From the NCBI GenBank assembly GCA_021372495.1, contig JAJFUF010000013.1:1-60077 (forward strand): a stretch of 60,077 bases of DNA, in the 5' to 3' direction. The position numbers and the translations under genes were made by a program. Shown here piece by piece: positions 1 to 9,520 of this stretch (positions are counted from its first letter, which is position 1; each line of letters opens with the position of its first letter). The notes beneath the pieces are model-generated. The model ran no database searches and was not told the DNA's origin. It saw nothing but the letters and a program-made list of their open reading frames with translations. This DNA is from Lysobacteraceae bacterium (lineage in GTDB: Bacteria; Pseudomonadota; Gammaproteobacteria; Xanthomonadales; Rhodanobacteraceae).

Positions 1-468
1 GCCGGCGCGCGCCGGCACCGCTTCGCGCTGCGCGCCGAGCGCCAGCGCGCCGACGCGGTCGCCCTGGCGCTGCGCCGCCCACGCCGCCAGCGCGGCCGCG
101 CGCGCGGCCTGCACCGACTTGTAGCGCACGCGCGTGCCGAAGCGCAGCGCCGGATGCGTGTCGACCAGCAGCAGCAGGCTGCGCTCGCGTTCCTCGCGGT
201 ACAGCTTGGTGTACGCGCGGCCGGTGCGCGCGGTGACGCGCCAGTCCAGCGCGCGGATGTCGTCCCCGGGCTGGTATTCGCGCGACTCGGCGTAGTCCAT
301 GCCGCGCCCGTGCGCGCGGCTCGGATGCACACCCGCCGCCGGCACGCGCGCGCGCGGCGCCGGCCGCAGGCGCAGCGCGGCGTGCCGCAGCGCGATCAGC
401 TCCGCAAGCGCCACCGCGGTGACGCCGGCCACCGTGCGCGGATCGGCGCTGGCGGGCGCGGCGCTCAC
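1..468 (-). CDS. DUF58 domain protein, C-terminus cut by the window edge
   Basis: Translating the minus strand from the GTG at 468 gives 156 open codons running off the left edge. Residues around 53-95 hold the hallmark of the DUF58 family: a GRGMDYAESREYQPGDDIR stretch, then LDWRVTARTG and a KLYREER segment followed by a hydrophobic LLLLVD strand. DUF58 proteins have a von Willebrand A-like fold and are almost always encoded directly after a MoxR ATPase, as here; the pair is thought to act in metal insertion or protein maturation, but the substrate is not known. The GTG start overlaps the moxR stop codon by four bases (GTGA), so the two are translationally coupled. Only the N-terminal half is visible, so membrane segments or later domains cannot be judged. 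Confidence 0.85.
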   Translation of the reverse strand, partial: MSAAPASADPRTVAGVTAVALAELIALRHAALRLRPAPRARVPAAGVHPSRAHGRGMDYAESREYQPGDDIRALDWRVTARTGRAYTKLYREERERSLLLLVDTHPALRFGTRVRYKSVQAARAAALAAWAAQRQGDRVGALALGAQREAVPARAG

Positions 469-1460
469 GGCAGCGGCACGCGCTCCAGCAGGGCGTCGAT
501 CACCGCGTCCGTGCGCACGCCCTCGGCTTCGGCCTCGTAGGTGAGCAGGACGCGGTGGCGCAGCACGTCGTGCGCGACCGCGTGCACGTCCTCCGGCAGC
601 GCGTAGTCGCGCCCCGCCAGCCAGGCGCGCGCGCGCGCGCAGCGGTCCAGCGCGATCGTCGCGCGCGGGCTGGCGCCCCAGGCGATCCAGCGCGGCAGGC
701 GCGCGTCGTAGGCGCCGGCTGCACGCGTCGCCAGCACCAGTTGCACCATGTATTCCTCCAGGCCGGCGGCAACGTGCAGCGCCAGCACGGCGCGCCGCGC
801 GGCGAAGATGTCGTCCTGGCGGAGCAGGCGCGCCTCCGCGGCGGGCGCGTCCAGCGCCTGGCGCGCGCGGCGCTGGGCGAGATGCAGGATCTCGCGCTCG
901 GCATCCGCGCGCGGATAGCCGATCGCCACGTGCATCAGGAAACGGTCGAGCTGCGCCTCGGGCAGCGGGTAGGTGCCCTCCTGCTCGATCGGATTCTGCG
1001 TCGCCATCACCAGGAACAGCTCGGGCAGCGGCCAGGTGCGCCGGCCGATGGTCACCTGGCGCTCGGCCATCGCCTCCAGCAGCGCCGACTGCACCTTGGC
1101 CGGCGCGCGGTTGACCTCGTCGGCGAGCACCAGGTTGCGGAACAGCGGGCCGGGCTGGAATTCGAACGTGCCGTTCTGCGGACGGAAGACCTCGGTGCCG
1201 GTCAGGTCGGCCGGCAGCAGGTCGGGCGTGAACTGGATGCGGTGGAAGTCGGCCTCGATGCGCGCCGCCAGCTCCTTCACCGCGGTGGTCTTGGCCAGGC
1301 CCGGCGCGCCCTCGACCAGCAGATGGCCGTCGGCCAGCAGCGCGATCAGCAGGCGTTCGACCAGCGTTTCCTGGCCGATCACCGCGTCCTGCAGGCTGCC
1401 GCGCAGCGCTGCGAACGCCGTGCGCAGCGCGTCGCCGCGGTCGGCGTGCGGCATGTCCAT
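465..1460 (-). CDS. MoxR-family AAA+ ATPase
   Basis: The protein has 331 residues, normal for the family. It shows the Walker A loop GAPGLAKTT (about residues 51-59), Walker B LVLADE (110-115), the MoxR-specific EVNRAP continuation, sensor 1 ATQNP (153-157) and the arginine-rich lid after EAQLDRF. MoxR ATPases are chaperone-like and often help activate proteins bearing VWA/MIDAS domains. The frame is open to 1505, but the ATG at 1460 has a good ribosome binding site (GGAGGT, 8 bases upstream), so I prefer this start. It overlaps the DUF58 gene downstream by four bases, forming an operon that continues beyond the left edge. The target of this particular pair cannot be told from the sequence. 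Confidence 0.93.
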   Translation of the reverse strand: MDMPHADRGDALRTAFAALRGSLQDAVIGQETLVERLLIALLADGHLLVEGAPGLAKTTAVKELAARIEADFHRIQFTPDLLPADLTGTEVFRPQNGTFEFQPGPLFRNLVLADEVNRAPAKVQSALLEAMAERQVTIGRRTWPLPELFLVMATQNPIEQEGTYPLPEAQLDRFLMHVAIGYPRADAEREILHLAQRRARQALDAPAAEARLLRQDDIFAARRAVLALHVAAGLEEYMVQLVLATRAAGAYDARLPRWIAWGASPRATIALDRCARARAWLAGRDYALPEDVHAVAHDVLRHRVLLTYEAEAEGVRTDAVIDALLERVPLP

Positions 1461-1529
1461 CGATGCACCTCCAGTCGTCACGCGGCTATGACCGCATGCA
1501 CGCACGGAAGTTTAGCGGCGCCGGAAAGC

Positions 1530-1555
1530 GCAGGGGCGGCCGGAGCCGCCCCTGC
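1530..1555 (-). terminator. Hairpin after pilQ, likely terminator of the pil operon
   Basis: An 11-bp perfect stem (GCAGGGGCGGC and its complement) with a CGGA loop lies 26 bases after the pilQ stop. On the minus strand it is followed by GCTTTCC, only a weak T tract, so it may be a partly Rho-independent terminator separating pilQ from moxR. Confidence 0.6.
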
Positions 1556-1580
1556 TGCCGTTCCGCCGTCGCGGGACGGG

Positions 1581-3794
1581 TCACTTCAGGCTTTCGGCGA
1601 GGATCTTCGGCGTCACGAAGATCAGCAGCTCGGCCTTGTTGTTGTCGCGGTGCTTGTTGCGGAACAGCATGCCGACGCCCGGGATGTCGCCCAGGCCGGG
1701 CACCTTCTTCAGCGTCTCCGACTTGGTCAGCTCGTAGATGCCGCCGAGCACCACGGTCTGGCCGTTGTCGACCAGCACGGAGGTGTTGATCTCGCGGGTG
1801 TCGATCTGCGGCACGAAGCCGCCGCCCGGGTTCGGCACCAGCTGCGCCAACGAGTCCTTCTTGACGTTGATCATCAGGTAGACGCGGTCGTCGGCGGTGA
1901 TAGTCGGCGTGACGCGCAGTTCCAGCACGGCGTCCTTGAACTGCACGGTCGCGGTGCCGGCGCCGCCGCCGCCGCCCGCGCCCGAGTTCTGGAAGGTGAC
2001 GTAGCCGATCTGCTGGCCCTGCTTGATCACCGCTTCCTGCTGGTTGGCGGTGATCACGCGCGGGCTGGAGATCACCTCGCCGCGGCCTTCGGTCTGCGCC
2101 GCCGACAGCTCGAGGTCGAGCAGGTAGTTGGCGCCGAGGATGGCCAGGCCGAAGCTGCCGGTCGGGTTGGTGGCCGGCAGGTTGACGTTGGTGCCGCCCG
2201 GGAAGGTGATCGTGCCGGTGGGATTCAGCGTCGTGCCCGCGTTGTGCACGTCGGTGGCCAGGCTGTTCGCGCCGGGCTTGGCGTCCACCGAGGGCGCGGT
2301 GGAGATCACCTGCCCGCTCGGGTTCTGCCGGAACGCGCTGACGCCGAACTTGACGCCCAGCTCGCGGGTGAAGTCGTCGGATGCGACCACGATGCGCGAC
2401 TCGATCAGCACCTGCTGTACCGGGCGGTCGAGCGTGCCGACCAGTTCGCGGATCGAGCGGATCTTCTCCGGCGTATCGTTGACCAGCAGGGTGTTGGTGC
2501 GCTCGTCGAACGAGACGCTGCCGCGCGTCGACAGGAAGCCGTGGCGGGCACCGCCGCCGCTGCCGCCGCCGAGGCTGCCCTGGGTGAGCAGCTTGGCAAT
2601 GTCGGAAGCCTTGCCGTAACTGATCGGGATGATGTCGGAGACCAGCTCCGCGTTGTCCTCGGCCTTGAGGCGCGCCTCGGCCAGGTCCTGCTCGTAGCGC
2701 GCCAGCTCCTGCTGCGGCGCCACCCAGATGATGTTGCCGTTGCGGCGCTTGTCGAGGCCCTTGGCGCGCAGCACCACGTCCAGCGCCTGGTCCCACGGCA
2801 CGTTGACGAGGCGCAGGGTGACGCTGCCGCCGACGGTGTCGGAAGCGACCACGTTCAGCCCGGACACGTCGGCGAGCAGCTGCAGCACCGAGCGCGTCGG
2901 GATGTCCTGGAAGTTGAAGGTGACGCGGCTGCCGCTGTAGACCGGTTCCTGGCCCTTGCCGAGCTTCTTCTGGTCGGCCTTCTTCGGCGCGATCTCGACC
3001 ACGTACTCGGTGCCTGTCTGGTAGGCCGAGGGCTCGATCTCGCCGCGGATCGCGATCTCCAGGCGCGCGCCGTTGGGGCGGCCGCGCGTTTCGATCGACT
3101 GCACCGGCGTGGCGAAGTCGAGCACGTCGAGGCGCTGGGCCAGCTTGGCCGGCAGCTTGACGTTGCTCAGGTCCACCACCACGCGGTCGCCCTGGCGGCG
3201 CATGTCGGCGCTGGCGCCGGGGCCGCTGAAGTCGATGATCACCCGGCCCTCGCCGCCGGGACCGCGGCGGAAGTCGATATTGGAGACGTCGGTCGCGGCG
3301 GCAGTCACCAGCTTGGTCGGGTCGGTCTCGACCTTGGCGTTGGCCGCGGCGGCGCCGGTCATGCCGTTGCCGATGGTCAGCACGAGGCTGTCGCCGCTGA
3401 CCCGGGTTTCGTAGCTGGACGGGCGGAACAGATCGACCACCACCCGGGTGCGGCCGCCGGCTTCGACCGCGGAGATGCCGGCGGTGGCGCCCGCGCCGAC
3501 ATCGACGTGGCGCTTGTCCCAGCCGTTGCGGGTGTCGGCCAGGTCCACCGCGATGCGCGCCGGACTCTCGGTCGTGAACACCTTGGGTTCGGGGACCGGG
3601 CCGTCGAACTTGAGGGTTACTTCGACCTTGCCGCCGGGCAGGGCCTGGTAACTGAGATCCTTCAGCACGCCCGCGGCCAGCGCCGGTACGGCGATGCCGC
3701 AGCAGGCCAGCACCAGGACCGCCGTCGCCAGGCGGCGGATGCCGGCAAGGGCCCGGAACGCGCAGCCGCCGAGTTGAGCAGGTTTCGTCATCAT
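1581..3794 (-). CDS. pilQ: Type IV pilus secretin PilQ
   Basis: A 737-residue outer-membrane secretin forming the channel through which type IV pili are extruded. After a signal peptide (about residues 1-40, ending near VPALA) there are two AMIN-type domains (about 45-260) that bind peptidoglycan, a secretin/TonB short N-terminal domain (around 300-350, including GLNVVASDTVGGSVTLRL), a secretin N1 domain and the C-terminal secretin barrel (about 500-735) with VPGLGDIPGVG near its end. A glycine-rich stretch near residue 410 is a species-variable loop. The ATGATG at 3794/3791 follows a purine-rich GGGGACG; the frame is open further up to 3818 but that would overlap the expected ribosome site. 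It is the last gene of pilMNOPQ, 20 bases after pilP. Confidence 0.96.
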   Translation of the reverse strand: MMTKPAQLGGCAFRALAGIRRLATAVLVLACCGIAVPALAAGVLKDLSYQALPGGKVEVTLKFDGPVPEPKVFTTESPARIAVDLADTRNGWDKRHVDVGAGATAGISAVEAGGRTRVVVDLFRPSSYETRVSGDSLVLTIGNGMTGAAAANAKVETDPTKLVTAAATDVSNIDFRRGPGGEGRVIIDFSGPGASADMRRQGDRVVVDLSNVKLPAKLAQRLDVLDFATPVQSIETRGRPNGARLEIAIRGEIEPSAYQTGTEYVVEIAPKKADQKKLGKGQEPVYSGSRVTFNFQDIPTRSVLQLLADVSGLNVVASDTVGGSVTLRLVNVPWDQALDVVLRAKGLDKRRNGNIIWVAPQQELARYEQDLAEARLKAEDNAELVSDIIPISYGKASDIAKLLTQGSLGGGSGGGARHGFLSTRGSVSFDERTNTLLVNDTPEKIRSIRELVGTLDRPVQQVLIESRIVVASDDFTRELGVKFGVSAFRQNPSGQVISTAPSVDAKPGANSLATDVHNAGTTLNPTGTITFPGGTNVNLPATNPTGSFGLAILGANYLLDLELSAAQTEGRGEVISSPRVITANQQEAVIKQGQQIGYVTFQNSGAGGGGGAGTATVQFKDAVLELRVTPTITADDRVYLMINVKKDSLAQLVPNPGGGFVPQIDTREINTSVLVDNGQTVVLGGIYELTKSETLKKVPGLGDIPGVGMLFRNKHRDNNKAELLIFVTPKILAESLK

Positions 3795-3814
3795 GTACGT
3801 CGTCCCCAAGGCTC

Positions 3815-4333
3815 TCATTTCTCACCCAGCGCGATGGTCGCCTGGCGTTCCATCCAGCCGCCGCTGCCGTTCGGGATCAGTTCGACGAGATCCACGTGGT
3901 CCTCGGCGATGCCCGCGACGCGTCCGTAGTTCTGGCCCATGTAGTTGCCGCTGTGGATGCGGTGGATCACGCCCTGCGGATCCTTGACCAGCGCCTCCAT
4001 GCCGCCGCCGCCGCCGAGCGTGCCGACCATCCTCAGGCTGTCCAGCGGGAACGCCTCCAGCGGCTCCTTGGCCCGGTTCTGGTCGGGCCGCGGGCCGTTG
4101 ACGGCGCCGTTGGCATGCAGCTCGGTCGGGCTCGGACTGAACGGATCGCGCAGATCCTGGTCCTTGTACTCGAAGGTTTCGAAGGTCTTGATCACCGGCA
4201 GCGGCGGCAGCGGCGCGCCCTTCTTGGCTTTTTCCGCGGCGACCCACTGGCGCAGGTCGCCCTGGCCGCTGCAGCCCGCCAGCAACGCCAGCGCGGCCGT
4301 TCCCATCAGGATGCGGGCAAGTGTGCGCTTCAT
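3815..4333 (-). CDS. pilP: Type IV pilus lipoprotein PilP
   Basis: A 172-residue inner-membrane lipoprotein with a lipobox LLAGC (Cys21). The rest is the typical PilP layout: a flexible proline-rich segment (about 40-80), then a compact beta domain (about 90-165) containing LRMVGTLGGGGGMEALV. PilP links the PilN/PilO inner-membrane platform to the N-domains of the PilQ secretin. Two starts are possible, GTG at 4339 overlapping the pilO stop or ATG at 4333; the ATG is better spaced from the GGAGG upstream, so I chose it. Confidence in the family is high because it sits between pilO and pilQ. Confidence 0.94.
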   Translation of the reverse strand: MKRTLARILMGTAALALLAGCSGQGDLRQWVAAEKAKKGAPLPPLPVIKTFETFEYKDQDLRDPFSPSPTELHANGAVNGPRPDQNRAKEPLEAFPLDSLRMVGTLGGGGGMEALVKDPQGVIHRIHSGNYMGQNYGRVAGIAEDHVDLVELIPNGSGGWMERQATIALGEK

Positions 4334-4335
4334 GC

Positions 4336-5004
4336 TCACTTCCCTCCCTTGCGCGGGGCCGGCTTGGTCTTGCTGCTCTCGCCGGTTTCCTCGTCCTCGA
4401 GGTAGCGGTAGGTCTTCACCGTACCCTCGAGCACCAGCATGCCGCCCGGCACCAGGTCCTGGCCCTTGACCGGAGCCCGCTCGGGACGCAGCGAGACGTC
4501 GTGCATGGTCAGGATCACCACGCGCGGCAGCGAGGCCACGCCGCTGATGAAGGTGCCGAACTGGTGATAGGTGCCGACCATGCGCAGCGTGATCGGCTTC
4601 TCCGCGTAGAATTCCTTCGGGATCTCCGGACCCGGCTGGAACAGGTCGATCCCGAGACCGGCCGACAGCGCGGTCTGCGAGATGTCCACCAGCAGTTCCG
4701 GCATCTCGGTCTTGCTCGGCAACTGGCGCAGCATCTGCCGCAGCATGTCCTTCATCTCCTCGAGCTGCGCCTTCAGTGGCTCGAGGTTCACCGCCTTGGC
4801 CTGCTTCTGCGTGAACTCCTGCTTGAGCGACTCTTCCTGGGTCTGCAGGGTCTTCATCTCGTCCTGCTGGTCGCTGACCTTGAAGTACCAGCCGGCGAGC
4901 AGGATCACGACGAACAGCATCGCGCAGAAGAACAGCTTGACCGAGACCGGCCAGCCGCCGATGTTGTTGCGATCGAGGTTGCGCAGGTCGTCGAGGAACT
5001 TCAT
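4336..5004 (-). CDS. pilO: Type IV pilus inner-membrane protein PilO
   Basis: A 222-residue bitopic membrane protein: a short cytoplasmic N-terminus, a single transmembrane helix (about residues 21-41), a coiled coil (about 44-105) and a C-terminal ferredoxin-like periplasmic domain. PilO heterodimerises with PilN and forms the alignment subcomplex between the PilM ring and the PilP/PilQ channel. The ATG start overlaps the pilN stop as ATGA, a classic coupled arrangement. The C-terminal tail is rich in Lys, Ser and Gly (GESSKTKPAPRKGGK) and probably disordered. Confidence 0.95.
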   Translation of the reverse strand: MKFLDDLRNLDRNNIGGWPVSVKLFFCAMLFVVILLAGWYFKVSDQQDEMKTLQTQEESLKQEFTQKQAKAVNLEPLKAQLEEMKDMLRQMLRQLPSKTEMPELLVDISQTALSAGLGIDLFQPGPEIPKEFYAEKPITLRMVGTYHQFGTFISGVASLPRVVILTMHDVSLRPERAPVKGQDLVPGGMLVLEGTVKTYRYLEDEETGESSKTKPAPRKGGK

Positions 5005-5620
5005 GGCTTGCTCCCCCCGTTGCCCGGATGGCCGGCCTGCGCGGCCGTCGTGCCCGCCTTGTCCGCGTTGTCCTGCGGCTCGGGCTTGCGCAGCTTGACG
5101 TTCAGCCCGAACGTGTACGGCGTGCTCGGGTCGTTGTGCTTGTTCTCCGTGCGGGTCAGGTCGGCGTGGCCCAGCCACGGCGACGCCTCGATGTTGCGCA
5201 TGTAGGTGGCCACCGCGGCGTTGGACTGCGCGACGCCATCCAGGCCGAGCTGGTCGCCGCTCTGCTTCAGGTTGCTCAGGCGCACGCCGTCGGGAATCGT
5301 CTTCACCAGCTCGTCGAACAGGTGGACCATCTGCGAGCGGTTGGCCTGCAGCTGCTCGATGATCTGCTTGCGCGCGAGCAGCCGCGAGCGGGTCTTCTCC
5401 AGATCCTTGATCTCGGCGATCTTCGCGTCGAGCTGCTTGATCTCGCCCTGCAGGTAGGCGTTGCGGTCGTTCTGGTTGTCGATGCGCGCGCCCATCCAGA
5501 ACATCCACAGCAGCACCGCGACCACGGCGGCCGCCGCAGCGATGCCGAGCTGCACGTAGAACTCGCGCTCGCGCAGCTTGCGTCGCGCCGCGCGCCACGG
5601 AAGTAGGTTGATCCTGGCCA

Positions 5621-5621
<1 letters not shown>
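5001..5621 (-). CDS. pilN: Type IV pilus inner-membrane protein PilN
   Basis: A 206-residue protein that begins with the conserved cytoplasmic INLLPWR motif (residues 4-10), the segment that docks into PilM, followed by a transmembrane helix (about 22-43), a coiled coil (about 45-100) and a periplasmic ferredoxin-like fold. A disordered Ala/Gly/Pro tail closes the protein. It partners PilO in the pilus alignment complex. Its ATG shares one base with the pilM stop (TGATG) and its stop overlaps pilO, so pilM-N-O are tightly coupled. Confidence 0.95.
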
Positions 5622-6703
<1,082 letters not shown>

Positions 6704-6728
6704 TTACGAGCAAAAGATGCGCAGCAAC

Positions 6729-6757
6729 ATTAAATCTAAAACTTAACGGATTATCAA
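6729..6757 (-). promoter_or_regulatory. Promoter of pilMNOPQ
   Basis: On the minus strand, TTGATA (6757-6752) and TTTAAT (6734-6729) are separated by exactly 17 bases, close to the sigma-70 consensus. Transcription would start near 6722 and leave a leader of about 40 bases before pilM. The surrounding AT-rich patch stands out in this GC-rich genome. Confidence 0.7.
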
Positions 6758-6863
6758 CGGGTCCCTGGCGGAGGGCCAAGGACCTGATTCACAAAAATTT
6801 TTATTGACCTGCGCGCGCGGCGGCACGACTCTTGCCGCTGACGGGCATCCCCGTGCAGGGTTC

Positions 6864-6869
6864 TATACT
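6864..6869 (+). promoter_or_regulatory. Candidate -10 element of the PBP1A gene
   Basis: TATACT lies 49 bases upstream of the PBP1A start codon. No good -35 hexamer stands at the usual distance (the nearest TTG-type sequences are 20 or more bases away), so this is a tentative call. Confidence 0.4.
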
Positions 6870-6917
6870 CTTCGCGGCCCGCCCCCGACCTAGATCCTCA
6901 TCACAACTCCCGCGGTC

Positions 6918-9404
6918 ATGCGAATTTTCAAGCGTTTGCTGCGCTACGCGCTGGTCCTGGCGCTGGCCGGCATCCTCATGGGCGGCCTCGCGGTAGGCGC
7001 AGCCTACTGGCTGATCGCGCCGCGCCTGCCCTCCGTCGCCTCGCTCAAGGACGTGCGCCTGCAGGTGCCGCTGCGGGTGTACACGGCCGACGGCAAGCTG
7101 ATCGCCACCTTCGGCGAGACCCGGCGCATCCCGGTACGCATCCAGGACGTGCCGGATCGCCTCAAGAAGGCCTTTCTCGCCGCCGAGGACGCCAACTTCT
7201 ACGACCACCCTGGCATCGACTGGCAGGGGTTCGCGCGCGCGATCGGCCTGATGATCGCCAACCGCAGCCTGCACGTGCCGGGCGGCAGCACGATCACCCA
7301 GCAGGTCGCGCGCAACTTCTTCCTCAGCCCGGAAGTGAGCATCTCGCGCAAGGCCACCGAGATCTTCCTGTCCTTCCGCATCGAGAACTCGCTGAGCAAG
7401 GACGAGATCCTCGAGCTCTACCTCAACAAGATCTTCCTCGGCCACCGCTCCTACGGCGTCGCCGCCGCCGCCGAGTTCTACTACGGCAAGACGCTCGACC
7501 AGCTCAGCCTCGCCGAATGCGCGATGCTGGCCTCGCTGCCCAAGTTCCCGACCACCGGCAACCCGCTGTACAACCGCGAGCGCGCGATCGAGCGCCGCGA
7601 CTGGGTGCTCGGCCGCATGCTCGACAACCGCTTCATCGGCAAGGCCGAGTACGCGCAGGCGCTGCAGGAGCCGGACCGCTCCTACGCGCACGAGCCGCCG
7701 ATCGAGGTGGACGCGCCCTATCTCGCCGAGATGGTGCGGCTGGAGGCGATCGAGCGCCTCGGCAACGACGCGCTGACCGACGGCTACGTGGTCAAGACCA
7801 CCCTGGACGGCCGTCTGCAGGACGCCGCCGTCGCCGCGGTGCGCGACGACCTCTCCGACTACGACCGCCGCCACGGCTACCGCGGGCCGGAGGCCCACGT
7901 CGAACTGCCCGCGCACGCCACCCCGGCCGACGACGACCGCGCGCTGGCGAACTACCGAGCGGTCGCCGGCCTGATCCCGGGCATCGTCACCGAGGCGGGC
8001 GAAGACCACGGGCTGGTCTACCTGGCCGACGGCCAGAGCGTGCCGCTGGACCTCGACGCGATGAGCTGGGCGCGCGCGTTCGTCAGCGACAGCCGCCAGG
8101 GCCCGAAGCCGAAGCGCGTGGACGCGGTGCTGAAGCCGGGCGACATCGTGCGCCTGGCGCGCGACGCCGAGGGCAAATGGCAGCTCGCGCAGGTCCCGCA
8201 GGCGCAGGCCGCGCTGGTCGCGCTGGATCCGGAAGACGGCGCGATCAAGGCCCTGGTCGGCGGCTTCAACTTCCAGCGCAGCAAGTTCAACCGCGCGACC
8301 ATGAGCGCGCGCCAGCCCGGCTCCAGTTTCAAGCCGTTCCTGTACTCGGCGGCATTCGAGCACGGCTTCACCCCGGCCTCGATCGTCAACGACGCGCCGG
8401 TGGTGTTCCCGGACCCCTCGCAGCCCAACGGCGTGTGGGCGCCCTCCAACGACGACGACGAATTCGCCGGCCCGATGCGCCTGCGCGAAGCGCTGGCGCA
8501 GTCGAAGAACCTGGTGTCGGTGCGCCTGCTCGACGCGATCGGCATCCGCTACGCGCGCGAGTACATCGGCCGCTTCGGCTTCCCGCAGGACGCGCTGCCG
8601 GACAACCTGTCGATGGCGCTGGGCACCGCCTCGGTGTCGCCGCTGGCGATGGCGCGCGGCTACGCGGTGTTCGCCAACGGCGGCTTCCTGGTCGACCCCT
8701 ACTTCGTCGCCGAAATCGACGACCGCGACGGCAAGGCCGTCTACGCGGCGAATCCCGCGCGCGCCTGCCGCAGTTGCCCCGAGCGCGTGCTCGCCGATGC
8801 CGGCCAGGCCGCGCCGACGCAGCCCGCCGCGGCGCCACGCGCCGGCGTCGCCGCGCTCGCGCCGATCGGTGCCGCCCAGGCCGCGCCCGCCGCCGCGGCC
8901 GGCGGGCCGCACCTCGCGCCACGCGTGATCGACGTGCGCAACGATTATCTGGTCACCTCGCTGATGCAGTCGGTGATCGACCACGGCACCGGCAGCGGCG
9001 CCAAGGTGCTCGGACGCAAGGATCTCGCCGGCAAGACCGGCACCACCAACGATCACCGCGACGCCTGGTTCTCCGGTTTCAACACGCACGTGGTCGCCAC
9101 CGTGTGGGTGGGCCTCGACGATTTCGGCTCGCTCGGCCGCGGCGAGTTCGGCGCCAAGGCCGCGCTGCCGATCTGGATCGACTTCATGCGCGCCGCGCTG
9201 TCCGGCATGCCGGACAGCGCGCTGCCCATGCCGCCGGGCATCACCACCGCGCTGATCGACCGCGACAGCGGGCTGCCCGCCGCACCGGGCGATGCGGACG
9301 CGATGCCGGAAATCTTCCGCGTCGAGGACCTCGACCGCCTGCGCACGCGCGGACCGGCGCAGAATGCGCAACAGGAGCAGCAGCACCCCTACGACATCTT
9401 CTGA
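6918..9404 (+). CDS. mrcA: Penicillin-binding protein 1A (bifunctional peptidoglycan synthase)
   Basis: An 828-residue class A PBP. It has an N-terminal cytoplasmic stub and one transmembrane helix (about residues 9-31), a GT51 glycosyltransferase domain with the EDANFYDHPG motif (catalytic Glu90) and GGSTITQQVARN, a PBP1A-type OB-like insert (around 300-430), and a transpeptidase domain with the active-site SSFK (Ser469), the SKN motif (QSKNLVSVR) and KTGTT (706-710). It polymerises lipid II and cross-links the wall in the periplasm. An Ala/Pro-rich segment between about 620 and 665 is an insertion typical of the group. Divergence from pilM is a widely conserved arrangement in gammaproteobacteria. 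It may be called ponA in some annotations. Confidence 0.96.
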   Translation: MRIFKRLLRYALVLALAGILMGGLAVGAAYWLIAPRLPSVASLKDVRLQVPLRVYTADGKLIATFGETRRIPVRIQDVPDRLKKAFLAAEDANFYDHPGIDWQGFARAIGLMIANRSLHVPGGSTITQQVARNFFLSPEVSISRKATEIFLSFRIENSLSKDEILELYLNKIFLGHRSYGVAAAAEFYYGKTLDQLSLAECAMLASLPKFPTTGNPLYNRERAIERRDWVLGRMLDNRFIGKAEYAQALQEPDRSYAHEPPIEVDAPYLAEMVRLEAIERLGNDALTDGYVVKTTLDGRLQDAAVAAVRDDLSDYDRRHGYRGPEAHVELPAHATPADDDRALANYRAVAGLIPGIVTEAGEDHGLVYLADGQSVPLDLDAMSWARAFVSDSRQGPKPKRVDAVLKPGDIVRLARDAEGKWQLAQVPQAQAALVALDPEDGAIKALVGGFNFQRSKFNRATMSARQPGSSFKPFLYSAAFEHGFTPASIVNDAPVVFPDPSQPNGVWAPSNDDDEFAGPMRLREALAQSKNLVSVRLLDAIGIRYAREYIGRFGFPQDALPDNLSMALGTASVSPLAMARGYAVFANGGFLVDPYFVAEIDDRDGKAVYAANPARACRSCPERVLADAGQAAPTQPAAAPRAGVAALAPIGAAQAAPAAAAGGPHLAPRVIDVRNDYLVTSLMQSVIDHGTGSGAKVLGRKDLAGKTGTTNDHRDAWFSGFNTHVVATVWVGLDDFGSLGRGEFGAKAALPIWIDFMRAALSGMPDSALPMPPGITTALIDRDSGLPAAPGDADAMPEIFRVEDLDRLRTRGPAQNAQQEQQHPYDIF

Positions 9405-9447
9405 GGAGGATCGCGCCGCCGCCATCGCAGCGAACAACGCGCCCACC

Positions 9448-9470
9448 GGCCGTGCCCGCAGCGCACGGCC
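9448..9470 (+). terminator. Weak hairpin after the PBP1A gene
   Basis: An 8-bp stem (GGCCGTGC / GCACGGCC) with a 7-base loop lies 43 bases after the stop. There is no T tract, so it may only attenuate or stabilise the transcript; the next gene has no obvious promoter of its own. Confidence 0.3.
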
Positions 9471-9520
9471 GCCCGCTCCCTGCGTGCGGGGAGCCCACCG
9501 TCCGAACCAGCGAGGCCACG

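Noticed and set aside
555..3929. 1124-codon open frame on the plus strand opposite moxR and pilQ
   Set aside because: It is antisense to two well-supported genes and its translation is a low-complexity mix of Arg, Ala, Gly, Val, Leu and His, a side effect of high GC at third codon positions.
6804..6832. TTGACC at 6804 as -35 of the PBP1A gene
   Set aside because: The hexamer 17 bases on (GACTCT) is a poor -10; TATACT at 6864 is better placed but lacks this -35.
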